Part shown: one piece after another, positions 16,136 through 23,950 of the stretch
Layout: each line of letters starts with the position of its first letter
Position numbering within the stretch: the stretch's first letter is position 1
Origin: CAADGY01 sp900696665
Lineage (GTDB): Bacteria; Acidobacteriota; Terriglobia; Bryobacterales; Bryobacteraceae
Length of the DNA: 28,229 bases
Assembly: GCA_035063885.1 (NCBI GenBank)
Contig: JAPSFM010000071.1
Coordinates: 1 to 28,229 of the forward strand
Reading direction: 5' to 3'
Notes under the pieces: generated by a model
Told to the model about the DNA's origin: nothing
Database searches by the model: none
What the model saw: the letters and a program-made list of their open reading frames with translations, nothing else
Program-made: the position numbers and the translations under genes

Positions 16136-18280
16136 TCAATTACCCGCCAGGACGGCCTGGCCCAGCGCAATGCCGCCATCGTTGGCAGGGACCCGCTGAT
16201 GCGTATACACTCGAAACCCGCTGGATTCCAGCACATGGAAGGCCCGTTCCGTGAGATACCGGTTCTGGAACACACCTCCACTGAGAGCAATCCGGGGCAC
16301 CGAGGCTCTTTCGGCTGTCTCTAGTATCCATTGTACGAGGCCATTGTGGAACTTCGCCGAGATGCTCTGCGGCGGTATTCCCCCGCGGGCTTCGGCGAAC
16401 ACCGCCTCGACCAATGCCCGCCAGTCACCATCCGGCAGGGGATATGCTTCAGCGGTGTCCAGACCCCGGATAGCCCATTCGAGCAGCATGGCCGCCTGTC
16501 CTTCGAACTTGCTTTCCTGAGCCACACCGGTGATGGACGCCACCGCATCGAACAGGCGCCCCACGCTGGTGGTCCAGGGCGAGTTCAGACCGCGCGACAG
16601 CAATTGGTGAATGGCATCCGGACCCAAACGCACACCGATATCCGCCAGTAGGCTTGCGGCGCCACGCCAACCCTCCCGGACAGCCGCTTCCCCGCCCGGA
16701 AGCCGGAAAGGCCGCAGATGCGAGATTCTCTCGAAGCGCCCCCGTTCGGCCAGGAAGATCTCGCCGCCCCATATTGTTCCGTCCAGACCGTAGCCGGTGC
16801 CGTCCCAGGACACGGCCAGATAGGGCTCCGCGAGCGCGTTCTCGGCGGCACACGACGCCGCATGAGCGTGATGGTGTTGAATGCCGATGACGGGCAGCCC
16901 CGAGGCCTTCGCCCACGCAGTGGAGGCGTAGTCCGGATGCAGGTCGCATACCACCGCTTCCGGCTTGAACCGGTACAGGCGGCAAAGATCGTCGATGGTG
17001 CACTCAAACAACTGCCGCGCTTCGAGCGTATCAAGATCGCCGATGTGCTGGCTCACCACCACCTGGCGGCCGAGTGCGATGGCGATGGTGTTCTTCAAAT
17101 GGGCACCCACCGCCAAAACCGGAGGCAGCGGTTTCGGGACAAGCAACGGCAGCGGCGCGTATCCGCGCGCTCGCCGCAGCACCATCTCGCGGCCGTGCGA
17201 CAAACGGACCACCGAATCGTCACAGGGCCTTGCCACGGGCCGGTTGTGCATCAGGAAAAAATCGGCGATACCCGCCAGTCGCTCCCGGGCCTCACCGTTA
17301 TCAATGGCGATGGGCTCATCGCTGCGATTGCCGCTGGTGGCGATGACGGGGAAGGGACACCGCCGCATCAACAGGTGATGGAGCGGCGAGTAAGGCAGCA
17401 TCACACCCAGATAGGGCGAGTTTCCCGATACTCCCGGCGCAAGGTCGCCGGCGCTCATTGGATCGAGTAACACAATGGGAGAAGCCGCCGACAGGAGCAG
17501 CCGCTCCTCGGCGGGACTGATGCGGCAATACCGGCGGGCGGTCTCGAGGTCCGGCATCAGCATCGCGAACGGCTTCTCTTCACGCCCCTTTCGCGCCCGA
17601 AGGCGGCGGACGGTTTCTTCGTTGCGCGCATCGGCGAGCAACTGGAAGCCCCCGATGCCCTTCAATGCCACAATTTCACCGGCGTGGACCGCCGCGGCCG
17701 CCGAAGCGATGGTTCCGTTCAAATGCGGGCCGCAGCGCGGGCAGGCGACAGGCTGCGCGTGAAAACGCCGGTCCACGGGATCGAGATATTCGCGGCGGCA
17801 ATCGTCACACAGCGCGAAGTCGCGCATCGTGGTGTTCGGCCGGTCGTACGGGATATCACGTACGATCGTGTAGCGCGGGCCGCAGAGCGTGCAGTTTGTG
17901 AAGGCGTAGTCATACCGGCGGTCACCGGGTGTGGAAATTTCGGCCAGGCACGCCGGGCAGGTTGCGAGATCCGGCAACACACCGGCTGTACGGTCAAAAG
18001 AACCGTCGCTTGAAAGAATGCGAAAACCGCTTTCACCGGAAGGCGCTAACGCACTCACTTCCCGGGTCAAAACCAAAGCCGCGGAAGGGCGCTCCGCTTC
18101 CATACGCTCCAGGAACAGGGCAATATCGGAGCTAGCGCCTTCTACCTCCACCACCAGCCCCGCCGCTGAATTCAGAACCCAACCGGCGAGCCGCAACTGA
18201 CCGGCCAGCCTGTAGATGAAGGGCCGGAACCCCACGCCCTGCACGGCGCCTGTCAGTACGACTCGGACTCGCTCAATCAC
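16136..18280 (-). CDS. hypF: Carbamoyltransferase HypF
   Basis: HypF makes the carbamoyl group from carbamoyl phosphate and ATP and passes it to HypE. All four domains are present in the 714-residue chain: acylphosphatase (VQGVGFRPF at 13-21), two zinc fingers (C108/C111/C130/C133 and C158/C161/C180/C183), a YrdC-like domain from about 190 to 370 (KGIGGFQLLADARN), and a Kae1-like domain with HHHAHAAS at about 469-476 and a closing ALSGGVFQNRYL. The start is GTG 18280. It lies 30 bases after the endopeptidase stop, and hypC follows after one base. No truncation or frameshift is seen. Confidence 0.97.
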   Translation of the reverse strand: MIERVRVVLTGAVQGVGFRPFIYRLAGQLRLAGWVLNSAAGLVVEVEGASSDIALFLERMEAERPSAALVLTREVSALAPSGESGFRILSSDGSFDRTAGVLPDLATCPACLAEISTPGDRRYDYAFTNCTLCGPRYTIVRDIPYDRPNTTMRDFALCDDCRREYLDPVDRRFHAQPVACPRCGPHLNGTIASAAAAVHAGEIVALKGIGGFQLLADARNEETVRRLRARKGREEKPFAMLMPDLETARRYCRISPAEERLLLSAASPIVLLDPMSAGDLAPGVSGNSPYLGVMLPYSPLHHLLMRRCPFPVIATSGNRSDEPIAIDNGEARERLAGIADFFLMHNRPVARPCDDSVVRLSHGREMVLRRARGYAPLPLLVPKPLPPVLAVGAHLKNTIAIALGRQVVVSQHIGDLDTLEARQLFECTIDDLCRLYRFKPEAVVCDLHPDYASTAWAKASGLPVIGIQHHHAHAASCAAENALAEPYLAVSWDGTGYGLDGTIWGGEIFLAERGRFERISHLRPFRLPGGEAAVREGWRGAASLLADIGVRLGPDAIHQLLSRGLNSPWTTSVGRLFDAVASITGVAQESKFEGQAAMLLEWAIRGLDTAEAYPLPDGDWRALVEAVFAEARGGIPPQSISAKFHNGLVQWILETAERASVPRIALSGGVFQNRYLTERAFHVLESSGFRVYTHQRVPANDGGIALGQAVLAGN

Positions 18281-18310
18281 TCAGCGCTCTGGTTTGACGG
18301 AAACAGTGGA

Positions 18311-18766
18311 TCAGTGAGGGGCCGTGCAAGCCATGACCTCGTCTCGAATCTGGCGGGCTACCCGGTCGATAGCATCCGCGACGGGCACCGTCACCTCCGG
18401 TCCTGGATCGAGCCGCGCCGCCTCGATGCCGTAGATCGAAAGTTGCGGGGGCAACCGGTCCAGAATGCGGCCGAGTTCGATCGCATCGGCGACACCAAAG
18501 ACGTGTGTGGAACAGTGGAAGCACTCGCGGGGCACCCTCTCCTTCGAAGCATCCCATGCCGTCAGTTCACCGGGCTGCTTGCCCGTCACGACAGCATCCA
18601 CCAGTATCACACGCGTGTACCCGTTCCACTTATCGAGCAGCGACACTGCCTCGCACTCCTGCTCGATCGCATGGACCCCCATGGCGCGTAGTTTCCGCAC
18701 CACCAGCAGCCCGGCGGCGTCATCACTCCTGCCGGAATTGCCGCAGCCTATCACGAGCGTGGACAT
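18311..18766 (-). CDS. [NiFe]-hydrogenase maturation endopeptidase
   Basis: A 151-residue HyaD/HybD/HycI-family protease that clips the C-terminal tail of the large subunit once nickel is in place. The nickel-sensing residues fit the family: Asp16 in GCGNSGRSDDAAG, Asp57 in VILVDAVVTG and His88 in CFHCSTHVFG. The ATG at 18766 sits inside the end of the large-subunit gene (16-base overlap), directly coupling the protease to its target. The much longer open frame upstream is shadow of that gene. The final residues after YGIEAARLDPGPEVTVPV form the usual C-terminal helix. Confidence 0.94.
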   Translation of the reverse strand: MSTLVIGCGNSGRSDDAAGLLVVRKLRAMGVHAIEQECEAVSLLDKWNGYTRVILVDAVVTGKQPGELTAWDASKERVPRECFHCSTHVFGVADAIELGRILDRLPPQLSIYGIEAARLDPGPEVTVPVADAIDRVARQIRDEVMACTAPH

Positions 18767-20082
18767 GGCTCTCCCTGGCGGTCGATCCGCAAGCGGAGAA
18801 AGTGCGTGGCGCAACTGATACACGGATCGTAGTTGCGTATAGCCTGCTCGCACCGGAGTGTCATCTCTTCTTCGGGCTTTCCGAGCAGTTGAGGGAGGTA
18901 CTGCCACAGATCGTCTTCGATACGCTTCTGATTTTGGGAGGTCGGCGGAATGATCTTTGCCGCCAGGATCTGCCCGGCATCGTCGAACACATAACGGTGA
19001 TACAGCAGACCCCGAGGCGCCTCGGTGGCTGCCTGTCCTGTTCCGGCGTGAACCGCCGTTTCCATGCAAGGGATCTCGGGAACTTCGTATTCGCTGATAA
19101 TTCGAATGGCTTCGTGGCAGGCGAAAACCATCTCGATGGCTCGCGCGATGATGCTCTTGAAAGGATTCGTGCACGGCAAAGTGAACCCGCACTCGCTGGC
19201 AACCGCTCGCGCCTGCTCCGGGAGCCTTTCGAAATTCAGATTGAGGCGGGCCAGCGGGCCCACCATGTAGGACCCCCGCTCCCGAAGGAGCGAATGCAAA
19301 GCGTTGGAGTGTTTGACCTGCTGTTCCAGGAAATGGTCTTCGTACTCAGAAACGTCGATATCAAGCCCCTTGTTTGAGATAATCCTGCCTTCGTTAAGCG
19401 GATACTCGCCGGGGTGCGAAAGAGACACAAATTCGTAGTCCTGATCGAAATCGGGAAAGGGGAGCCCGGAAACGAGCTTCACGGTTTCGAGCGAAGTCTC
19501 GAGCGCCCATTCAAGGTCCGGCAGCAGCGTGTTCAGCTCGGACTTGCCGGGGACCGCATGAAAGCCTCCTACTGCGGCGGAAACCGGATGGATCTCCCGG
19601 CCACCCATAATTGCGACAATCGCATTCCCAATTTTTTTGAGACGCAATGCTTTTTCGACCGTTTCGCGGTGTTCGCGCGCCATCGCGATCACGTCGTCGT
19701 AACCCAGAAAGTCCGGCGCATGCAACAGGAAAACGTGCAGCGCGTGGCTCTCGATCCACTCTCCGCAGTAAAACAACCGCCGCAGCATTCGAATGGCAGG
19801 CTCCGGCGATACTTTCAGTGCCCTTTCGATCGCATGAACGGCATTCATTTGATACGCGATTGGGCAGATGCCGCAGATGCGCGCCGTGATGTCGGGGGCC
19901 TCCCGGATGTGCCGCCCGCGCAGAAAGGCTTCAAACAGACGGGGTGGCTCGTGGATTTTGAACTTGACGTCCTGAATACGGTCACCCTTGAGCTTGATGT
20001 AAAGGGCGCCTTCGCCTTCCACCCTGGCCAGACAATCCACCTTGATGACCGTCGTCCGGCCGGTCTCTGTCTGCGTGCTCAT
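18751..20082 (-). CDS. hydA: [NiFe]-hydrogenase large (alpha) subunit, group 3b type
   Basis: The catalytic subunit carrying the Ni-Fe site. Of its 443 residues, the N-terminal motif is RICGIC (Cys70, Cys73) and the C-terminal motif is DPCISCATH (Cys421, Cys424, His427), so all four nickel/iron ligands are present. Sixteen residues follow His427 and should be removed by the endopeptidase encoded next. The gene company (small subunit, FAD/NAD-binding gamma, ferredoxin-like beta) is that of cytosolic bidirectional group 3b enzymes (hydBGDA of Pyrococcus), which couple H2 to NAD(P)H. There is no signal for export. ATG 20082 is preceded by GGGAGCGGAG and overlaps the small-subunit stop (ATGA). 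Confidence 0.96.
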   Translation of the reverse strand: MSTQTETGRTTVIKVDCLARVEGEGALYIKLKGDRIQDVKFKIHEPPRLFEAFLRGRHIREAPDITARICGICPIAYQMNAVHAIERALKVSPEPAIRMLRRLFYCGEWIESHALHVFLLHAPDFLGYDDVIAMAREHRETVEKALRLKKIGNAIVAIMGGREIHPVSAAVGGFHAVPGKSELNTLLPDLEWALETSLETVKLVSGLPFPDFDQDYEFVSLSHPGEYPLNEGRIISNKGLDIDVSEYEDHFLEQQVKHSNALHSLLRERGSYMVGPLARLNLNFERLPEQARAVASECGFTLPCTNPFKSIIARAIEMVFACHEAIRIISEYEVPEIPCMETAVHAGTGQAATEAPRGLLYHRYVFDDAGQILAAKIIPPTSQNQKRIEDDLWQYLPQLLGKPEEEMTLRCEQAIRNYDPCISCATHFLRLRIDRQGEPCPRS

Positions 20083-20867
20083 CTCCGCTCCCTTTCTTCG
20101 CTCACCTGGCGGAATTGCCAGGACCAGGCATTGAACATGCGGAACGCCCGCATGATGTCGCGGTCGGCGTGGCCCTGCGCCTCGAAGCGCCCGGCCAGAG
20201 CTGTGGGATTGGGATTTTCCATCGGTCCGAAGCACCCGTAACAGGCGCGATGATACGCCGGACAGATTGCGCCGCAACCCGCTTGCGTCACCGGGCCCAG
20301 GCAGGGCAGACTGGCGCTGACGGCGAGGCAGACGTTGCCCCGCCGTTTGCATTCCATACAGACGCTGTAGGTGGGAATATTGGGCTTCCTGCCGGCAAGC
20401 ATTGCTCCGATCAGTTCCACCAGGTGCAATTTATTGATAGGACATCCCCGCAACTCAAAGTCCACCGGAACATGTTCGGCAACCGGAGTAGACATCTTCA
20501 GCGTGCTGATAAAATCGGGCTTCGCATAGACGAACCGCACGAATTCACCAACGTCTTTCCAGTTCCGCAACGCCTGTATGCCTCCGGCGGTGGCGCATGC
20601 CCCGATAGTCACAAGGGTCTTCGATTCGCGGCGGACCCGCTGGATGCGTTCCGCGTCGTGGTGAGTGGTGATGGAGCCTTCCACCAGGCCGATATCGTAA
20701 GGTCCTTTCAACATCCTGCGGCTCGCCTCCGGAAAGTAGGCGATTTCAACAGCGTTCACCAGGTCCAACAGCGAGTCTTCCAGCTCCAGCAGGCTTAACT
20801 GGCAACCGTCGCAGGACGCGAATTTGAAAATGGCGATTTTCGGCTTCATGCCCGTGTCAGAGTTCAT
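20079..20867 (-). CDS. hydD: [NiFe]-hydrogenase small (delta) subunit
   Basis: The electron-transfer subunit that docks on the large subunit. With the start at ATG 20867 it has 262 residues. Proximal [4Fe-4S] ligands are Cys19 and Cys22 (FASCDGCQLSLLELE), Cys91 (IGACATAGG) and Cys142 (LRGCPINK). Eight further cysteines between 170 and 212 (CMECKRRGNVC, PCLGPVTQAGCGAICPAYHRACYGC) can bind the medial and distal clusters. No twin-arginine signal is present, so the enzyme is cytoplasmic. A second ATG at 20849 (MKPKIAIFKF) matches the usual family start and follows the gamma stop; both starts have weak ribosome-binding sites. The stop overlaps the large-subunit start. Confidence 0.95.
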   Translation of the reverse strand: MNSDTGMKPKIAIFKFASCDGCQLSLLELEDSLLDLVNAVEIAYFPEASRRMLKGPYDIGLVEGSITTHHDAERIQRVRRESKTLVTIGACATAGGIQALRNWKDVGEFVRFVYAKPDFISTLKMSTPVAEHVPVDFELRGCPINKLHLVELIGAMLAGRKPNIPTYSVCMECKRRGNVCLAVSASLPCLGPVTQAGCGAICPAYHRACYGCFGPMENPNPTALAGRFEAQGHADRDIMRAFRMFNAWSWQFRQVSEERERR

Positions 20868-21690
20868 AACGGTCCAGCCACGGCCGCATCTCCGGGTAGG
20901 GGAAGATCGGCCCGTCTTTGCAGATGAAGTGCGGCCCCATCTGGCAGTGGCCGCAGAAACCGACCGCACACTTCATGTTGCGCTCCATCGACAGGTGAAT
21001 GTGCCCGGCCGGCATACCACGCGTTTCCAACTCCCTCACCACGTAGCGCATCATCAGTTCCGGCCCGCAGATGAATGCCGTCGTCTGGCCCGGTTGAAGG
21101 CGGATGAAGCGGAACAACGTGGTTACCACGCCCACATGCCCGCGCCAGTTCACGCCGCCATAGTCGACCGTGGTCAACACCTGAGTATCGGGCAGATACG
21201 ACCACGCGGAGAGTTCCTTTTTGTACAGAAGATCCCTGGGGCCGCGCGCGCCGTAGAGAAGAACGAGCCGGCCATAGTCGCCTCGCTGCCTCAGAATGTG
21301 ATAGATTGCGGGCCGCAGCGGCGCGAGACCGATGCCCCCGGCGACAATCAATATATCGCGGCCACGCGCGGACGCCAGCGGCCATTGTGTGCCGAAAGGC
21401 CCCCGCACCCCCACCGAATCACCCGGCTTGCGAGTAACCAGCGCGTAGGTAACCTGCCCGACCGAACGCACCGTGTAGACCAGTTCACCGGGCTTTTCCG
21501 GATCACCGCTGATCGAAATCGGCAGTTCGCCGGCCCCAAACAGATACAACATGCTGAACTGGCCCGGACGAAAGCGCGGTAGATCGACCCCGTTGCCCGA
21601 TTCCATCGCCAGCGTGAAGGTATCGTGCGTCTCTTTATCGACTCGCGCGACCCGGGCAGCGAGCGGAGTCATTACGCTCGCCGCCGTCAT
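20857..21690 (-). CDS. hydG: Hydrogenase gamma subunit, FAD/NAD(P)-binding with [2Fe-2S] cluster
   Basis: A 277-residue ferredoxin-reductase-fold protein that moves electrons between NAD(P)H and the hydrogenase iron-sulfur chain. The flavin part contains RFRPGQFSMLYLFG and ISISGDP, the nucleotide part has VAGGIGLAPLRP and FICGPELMMRYV, and the C-terminal cluster ligands are Cys241, Cys246, Cys249 and Cys257 (CAVGFCGHC...C), as in PyrK and HydG. The ATG at 21690 overlaps the TGA of the cyclic-nucleotide-fold gene (ATGA), and the small-subunit start overlaps its end. NAD versus NADP preference cannot be read off reliably. Confidence 0.94.
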   Translation of the reverse strand: MTAASVMTPLAARVARVDKETHDTFTLAMESGNGVDLPRFRPGQFSMLYLFGAGELPISISGDPEKPGELVYTVRSVGQVTYALVTRKPGDSVGVRGPFGTQWPLASARGRDILIVAGGIGLAPLRPAIYHILRQRGDYGRLVLLYGARGPRDLLYKKELSAWSYLPDTQVLTTVDYGGVNWRGHVGVVTTLFRFIRLQPGQTTAFICGPELMMRYVVRELETRGMPAGHIHLSMERNMKCAVGFCGHCQMGPHFICKDGPIFPYPEMRPWLDRYEL

Positions 21691-22163
21691 ATCATCTTGC
21701 TCCCGACCGGTTTGAAAACATCGAGCAGTTGCAGGCGTGTCGCTTGCAGACGCTCGGCAACGACACCCAGCACGTTTTTCATCAGGCAATAGCCAAATTC
21801 GCTATCGGCGTCGCAGGCGCCACGCAAACGTACGCCATCAAAAGCGAGTGCGATCACCGGTTCGAGGCATCGTGCCTGAAAACACTTTCGCGCCGGAGAA
21901 AGCAGCGACGACCAGCCCAATTCCTCGCCTTCTCCTACGACTTGGATTCGAAACGTCCGCGCCGGCGCCTGCACTTCCAGAGCGACCTTCCCAGACAGCA
22001 GCAGGTAGAAAAAGCCGGACTCGTCCCCTTCACGAAAGATGAATTCGTCCTGTTTGAACTTCACCTCAAACGCCATGGACGCCAGCCGGTCCACGTGGTG
22101 AGGCAGCATCCCCACAAGGAAGGGGTGTTTTGCAAGTGTACCCACGAGGGTCTGCGTTTCCAT
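21687..22163 (-). CDS. Stand-alone cyclic-nucleotide-binding-fold protein in the hydrogenase operon
   Basis: A 158-residue protein made of a single cNMP-binding beta-roll (about residues 14-130) with flanking helices. Typical strands are FIFREGDESGFFYLLLSGKVALEV and then GEELGWSSLL at the position of the phosphate-binding cassette. The usual Arg-Thr/Ser-Ala of cAMP binding is not obvious, so the ligand may be different or absent. There is no helix-turn-helix, so it is not a Crp/Fnr regulator. It is embedded between the beta and gamma genes, overlapping the latter by four bases, with AGGAGG upstream of the ATG. A role as allosteric or assembly partner of the hydrogenase is inferred from position alone. 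Confidence 0.85.
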   Translation of the reverse strand: METQTLVGTLAKHPFLVGMLPHHVDRLASMAFEVKFKQDEFIFREGDESGFFYLLLSGKVALEVQAPARTFRIQVVGEGEELGWSSLLSPARKCFQARCLEPVIALAFDGVRLRGACDADSEFGYCLMKNVLGVVAERLQATRLQLLDVFKPVGSKMI

Positions 22164-22180
22164 TTCCCAATACCTCCTCC

Positions 22181-23335
22181 TCAGCCAGCGCCGTCGCTTG
22201 CCGCAGGAGCGGCTGTCCCGCGCAGGGCGGCGATCTGTTCGGTAACATCAATGCCGGCGGGGCACCACGTGATACAACGGCCGCATCCGACACACCCAAA
22301 AGTTCCAAACTGGTCGACCCAGGCAGCCATCTTATGAGTCAGCCACTGCCTGTAGCGGGACTTCGGCGAGAGGCGCACGCTTCCGCCATGGATATAAGAG
22401 AAATTCTGGGTAAAGCAGGAATCCCACTTCCGCCACCGTTCGGCCCGCCGGACCGGTACATCCGTGCTGTCTTCGACGGTGACACAGAAGCAGGTTGGGC
22501 ACACCATGGTGCAGTTTGCACACAGGAAGCACTGCGCGGCTACGCGGTCCCACTGTGGATGGTCGAAACTCTCGTAGAGAAGTTCCCGAAGACCTTCCGT
22601 CGCCACCTCTCTTTTAAAGGCTGCTTTGGAGCGGTCCATCGCTTCGTGCAGTGCCGCCATTATTTCCTTGGTAACTTCCCCGGGATTCAGGACCGCAAGC
22701 ACTCCCGAACCTTCCGAAGTGCCTGCTTCGGCAACGAAAACGTGCTGGTTGTCCGAGACAATCTCGGTCAGCAACAGGTCGAATCCGCCGCCCGCTTCCG
22801 GACCACCGCCCATTGACGTACAAAAACAGGTGGGCGCAGGCTCGGTGCAGTTCACCGCCACGATAAAAATCCGGCGGCGCGCCGCGACATATGCCGCATC
22901 GGGATACCGGTCTTCCGCAAGGACGCGGTCGAGGATGCTGAGCGCACGGAGCTCGCAGCTTCGCACACCAACAAAGGCGAGCTTGGGCGCAGGCGCGGGA
23001 TTGTCGAGAATCCGGAATACGCCGTTCTCCCGCTCGGCTCGAAACAGACGCAACTCCGGCGGATGTAGAAAGCGCTTTAGACTATCCGCGCCGGGGACAT
23101 ACCCGAATAGCGCATCATCCTTCCGCCTTTTCAGACGGCAGGATGCCCGTTCCTGTTCGCTGGTCCATCCGGAGGGCAGTTCTTTGCAACCTTTTATGTA
23201 GTCGTACTGGATTGTTCCATTCCGGATGGTGGGGCCGACGATTTGAAAATCATGGGATTCAAGGACAGAGAAGAGCTGTTCGAGGGCCGCCGGATTCAGA
23301 GTAAACTGCTTCCGCATTGCAGCTTTGGCCGTCAT
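22181..23335 (-). CDS. hydB: Hydrogenase beta subunit, 4Fe-4S ferredoxin-type
   Basis: A 384-residue iron-sulfur protein that relays electrons between the flavin subunit and the small subunit. Two [4Fe-4S] motifs are visible: CFLCANCTMVCP (Cys269, 272, 275, 279) and CVGCGRCITWCP (Cys348, 351, 354, 358). The N-terminal half carries further conserved cysteines (FVGVRSCELRAL, NCTEPAPTCFC) of the HydB/AsrA-type domain. It is the first gene of the operon. The ATG at 23335 lies about 13 bases after the transcription start predicted from a strong sigma54 promoter. The next gene begins 17 bases after its stop. Confidence 0.94.
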   Translation of the reverse strand: MTAKAAMRKQFTLNPAALEQLFSVLESHDFQIVGPTIRNGTIQYDYIKGCKELPSGWTSEQERASCRLKRRKDDALFGYVPGADSLKRFLHPPELRLFRAERENGVFRILDNPAPAPKLAFVGVRSCELRALSILDRVLAEDRYPDAAYVAARRRIFIVAVNCTEPAPTCFCTSMGGGPEAGGGFDLLLTEIVSDNQHVFVAEAGTSEGSGVLAVLNPGEVTKEIMAALHEAMDRSKAAFKREVATEGLRELLYESFDHPQWDRVAAQCFLCANCTMVCPTCFCVTVEDSTDVPVRRAERWRKWDSCFTQNFSYIHGGSVRLSPKSRYRQWLTHKMAAWVDQFGTFGCVGCGRCITWCPAGIDVTEQIAALRGTAAPAASDGAG

Positions 23336-23358
23336 GATAACCGCCGTGCCACAGGGTT

Positions 23359-23374
23359 AGCACTTGACGTGCCA
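23359..23374 (-). promoter_or_regulatory. Sigma54 (-24/-12) promoter of the hydrogenase operon
   Basis: On the minus strand the sequence is TGGCACG-TCAA-GTGCT, matching the RpoN consensus TGGCACG-N4-TTGCW at every position but one, with GG and GC exactly 12 bases apart. Transcription would start near 23348, about 13 bases before the hydB ATG. A second CTGTGGCAC lies 23 bases downstream (23346-23354) but lacks the -12 element. Confidence 0.75.
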
Positions 23375-23423
23375 CAGTTAAGCAACTAAAAACACAGACG
23401 TTTCCTTATCCGAAAAACATGAT

Positions 23424-23473
23424 GGGTGAAATCACACGATTTTCAGATCTTTTTATCGCCAATTGACGCACCT
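23424..23473 (+). repeat. 50-bp repeat, copy A (upstream of hydB promoter)
   Basis: Starts GGGTGAAATCACACGATTTT and ends AATTGACGCACCT. It aligns without gaps to copy B at 24085-24134 with 38 of 50 bases identical. It lies about 76-125 bases upstream of the predicted sigma54 start site of hydB, in the range of an enhancer site. An alternative is a solo insertion-sequence end. Confidence 0.7.
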
Positions 23474-23498
23474 GCTCCCTTGTGCCGCGCACAGTCAC

Positions 23499-23762
23499 TC
23501 AACGCTCCAACTCCAACGTGATCAATACCAATTCATGCGCGCGGGGAGAATCCTTATCTTTTGATACTTCAATTCGCAGTTCCGCCTCCCCGGCAATCGT
23601 CCCGGCCGCCACCGCGCGGAACTGTTCCATCAGGTATTCGGGACTGACACCGGCCAAAGCGCCAATCGAAATTTCCACGGCCTTCACGGTGGACGCATTG
23701 TTTTCCTCAGCCAGTGCTACCACCTTGTCGATCAAACTGGAGATCAGGGATGATTCGTGCAC
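23499..23762 (-). CDS. hypA: HypA nickel metallochaperone lacking the zinc ribbon
   Basis: HypA delivers nickel to the hydrogenase large subunit together with HypB. The N-terminal half is normal: Met1-His2-Glu3, which binds nickel, then VKAVEISIGALAGVSPEYLMEQF and GTIAGEAELRIEV. The family then has a zinc ribbon with two Cys-x-x-Cys pairs; here about 30 residues are missing and the chain passes directly through SKDKDSPRAHELV into the final strand LITLELER. The product is 87 residues with no cysteine at all, against about 113-118 usually. The end of the chain still fits the family, so this is a clean internal loss and not a premature stop. The start is GTG 23762 with GAGG upstream. hypA precedes the hydrogenase operon by 163 bases; hypB is not seen. 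Confidence 0.85.
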   Translation of the reverse strand: MHESSLISSLIDKVVALAEENNASTVKAVEISIGALAGVSPEYLMEQFRAVAAGTIAGEAELRIEVSKDKDSPRAHELVLITLELER

Positions 23763-23929
23763 GCCGCGACCTCGTCTATCCCGTCGATAACATCCGTAGC
23801 GGCATTACTCCGCGATCCTTGCAGTCGACGGCATTGTAGGTGTCCGTACTGAATGGCTTTGTTAATGGTGGATTCGAAGGGGCTGGACATCAGCACAAAC
23901 TGCGCCGGTGTCGCAGTTGGGATCGCCAT
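23744..23929 (-). CDS. Possible 61-residue leader ORF upstream of hypA
   Basis: An open frame from ATG 23929, with GAAGG correctly spaced before it, to a TGA that overlaps the hypA start by 19 bases. The predicted sigma54 start site (about 23940) is only 11 bases before this ATG, like the short leader at hydB. The product (MAIPTATPAQFVLMSSPFES...) is not recognised. Other frames in this region also read plausibly for stretches, so it may be a coupling leader peptide, a relic of an older gene, or noise. Confidence 0.35.
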   Translation of the reverse strand: MAIPTATPAQFVLMSSPFESTINKAIQYGHLQCRRLQGSRSNAATDVIDGIDEVAACTNHP

Positions 23930-23950
23930 GGCAACCTTCGATCGCAAGAA

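Noticed and set aside
23346..23377. Direct repeat GTGCCACAG at 23346-23354 and 23369-23377 as a repressor site
   Set aside because: The second copy is part of the sigma54 -24 element; the first has no -12 partner. Simple reuse of the motif is possible, but there is no evidence for a separate operator.
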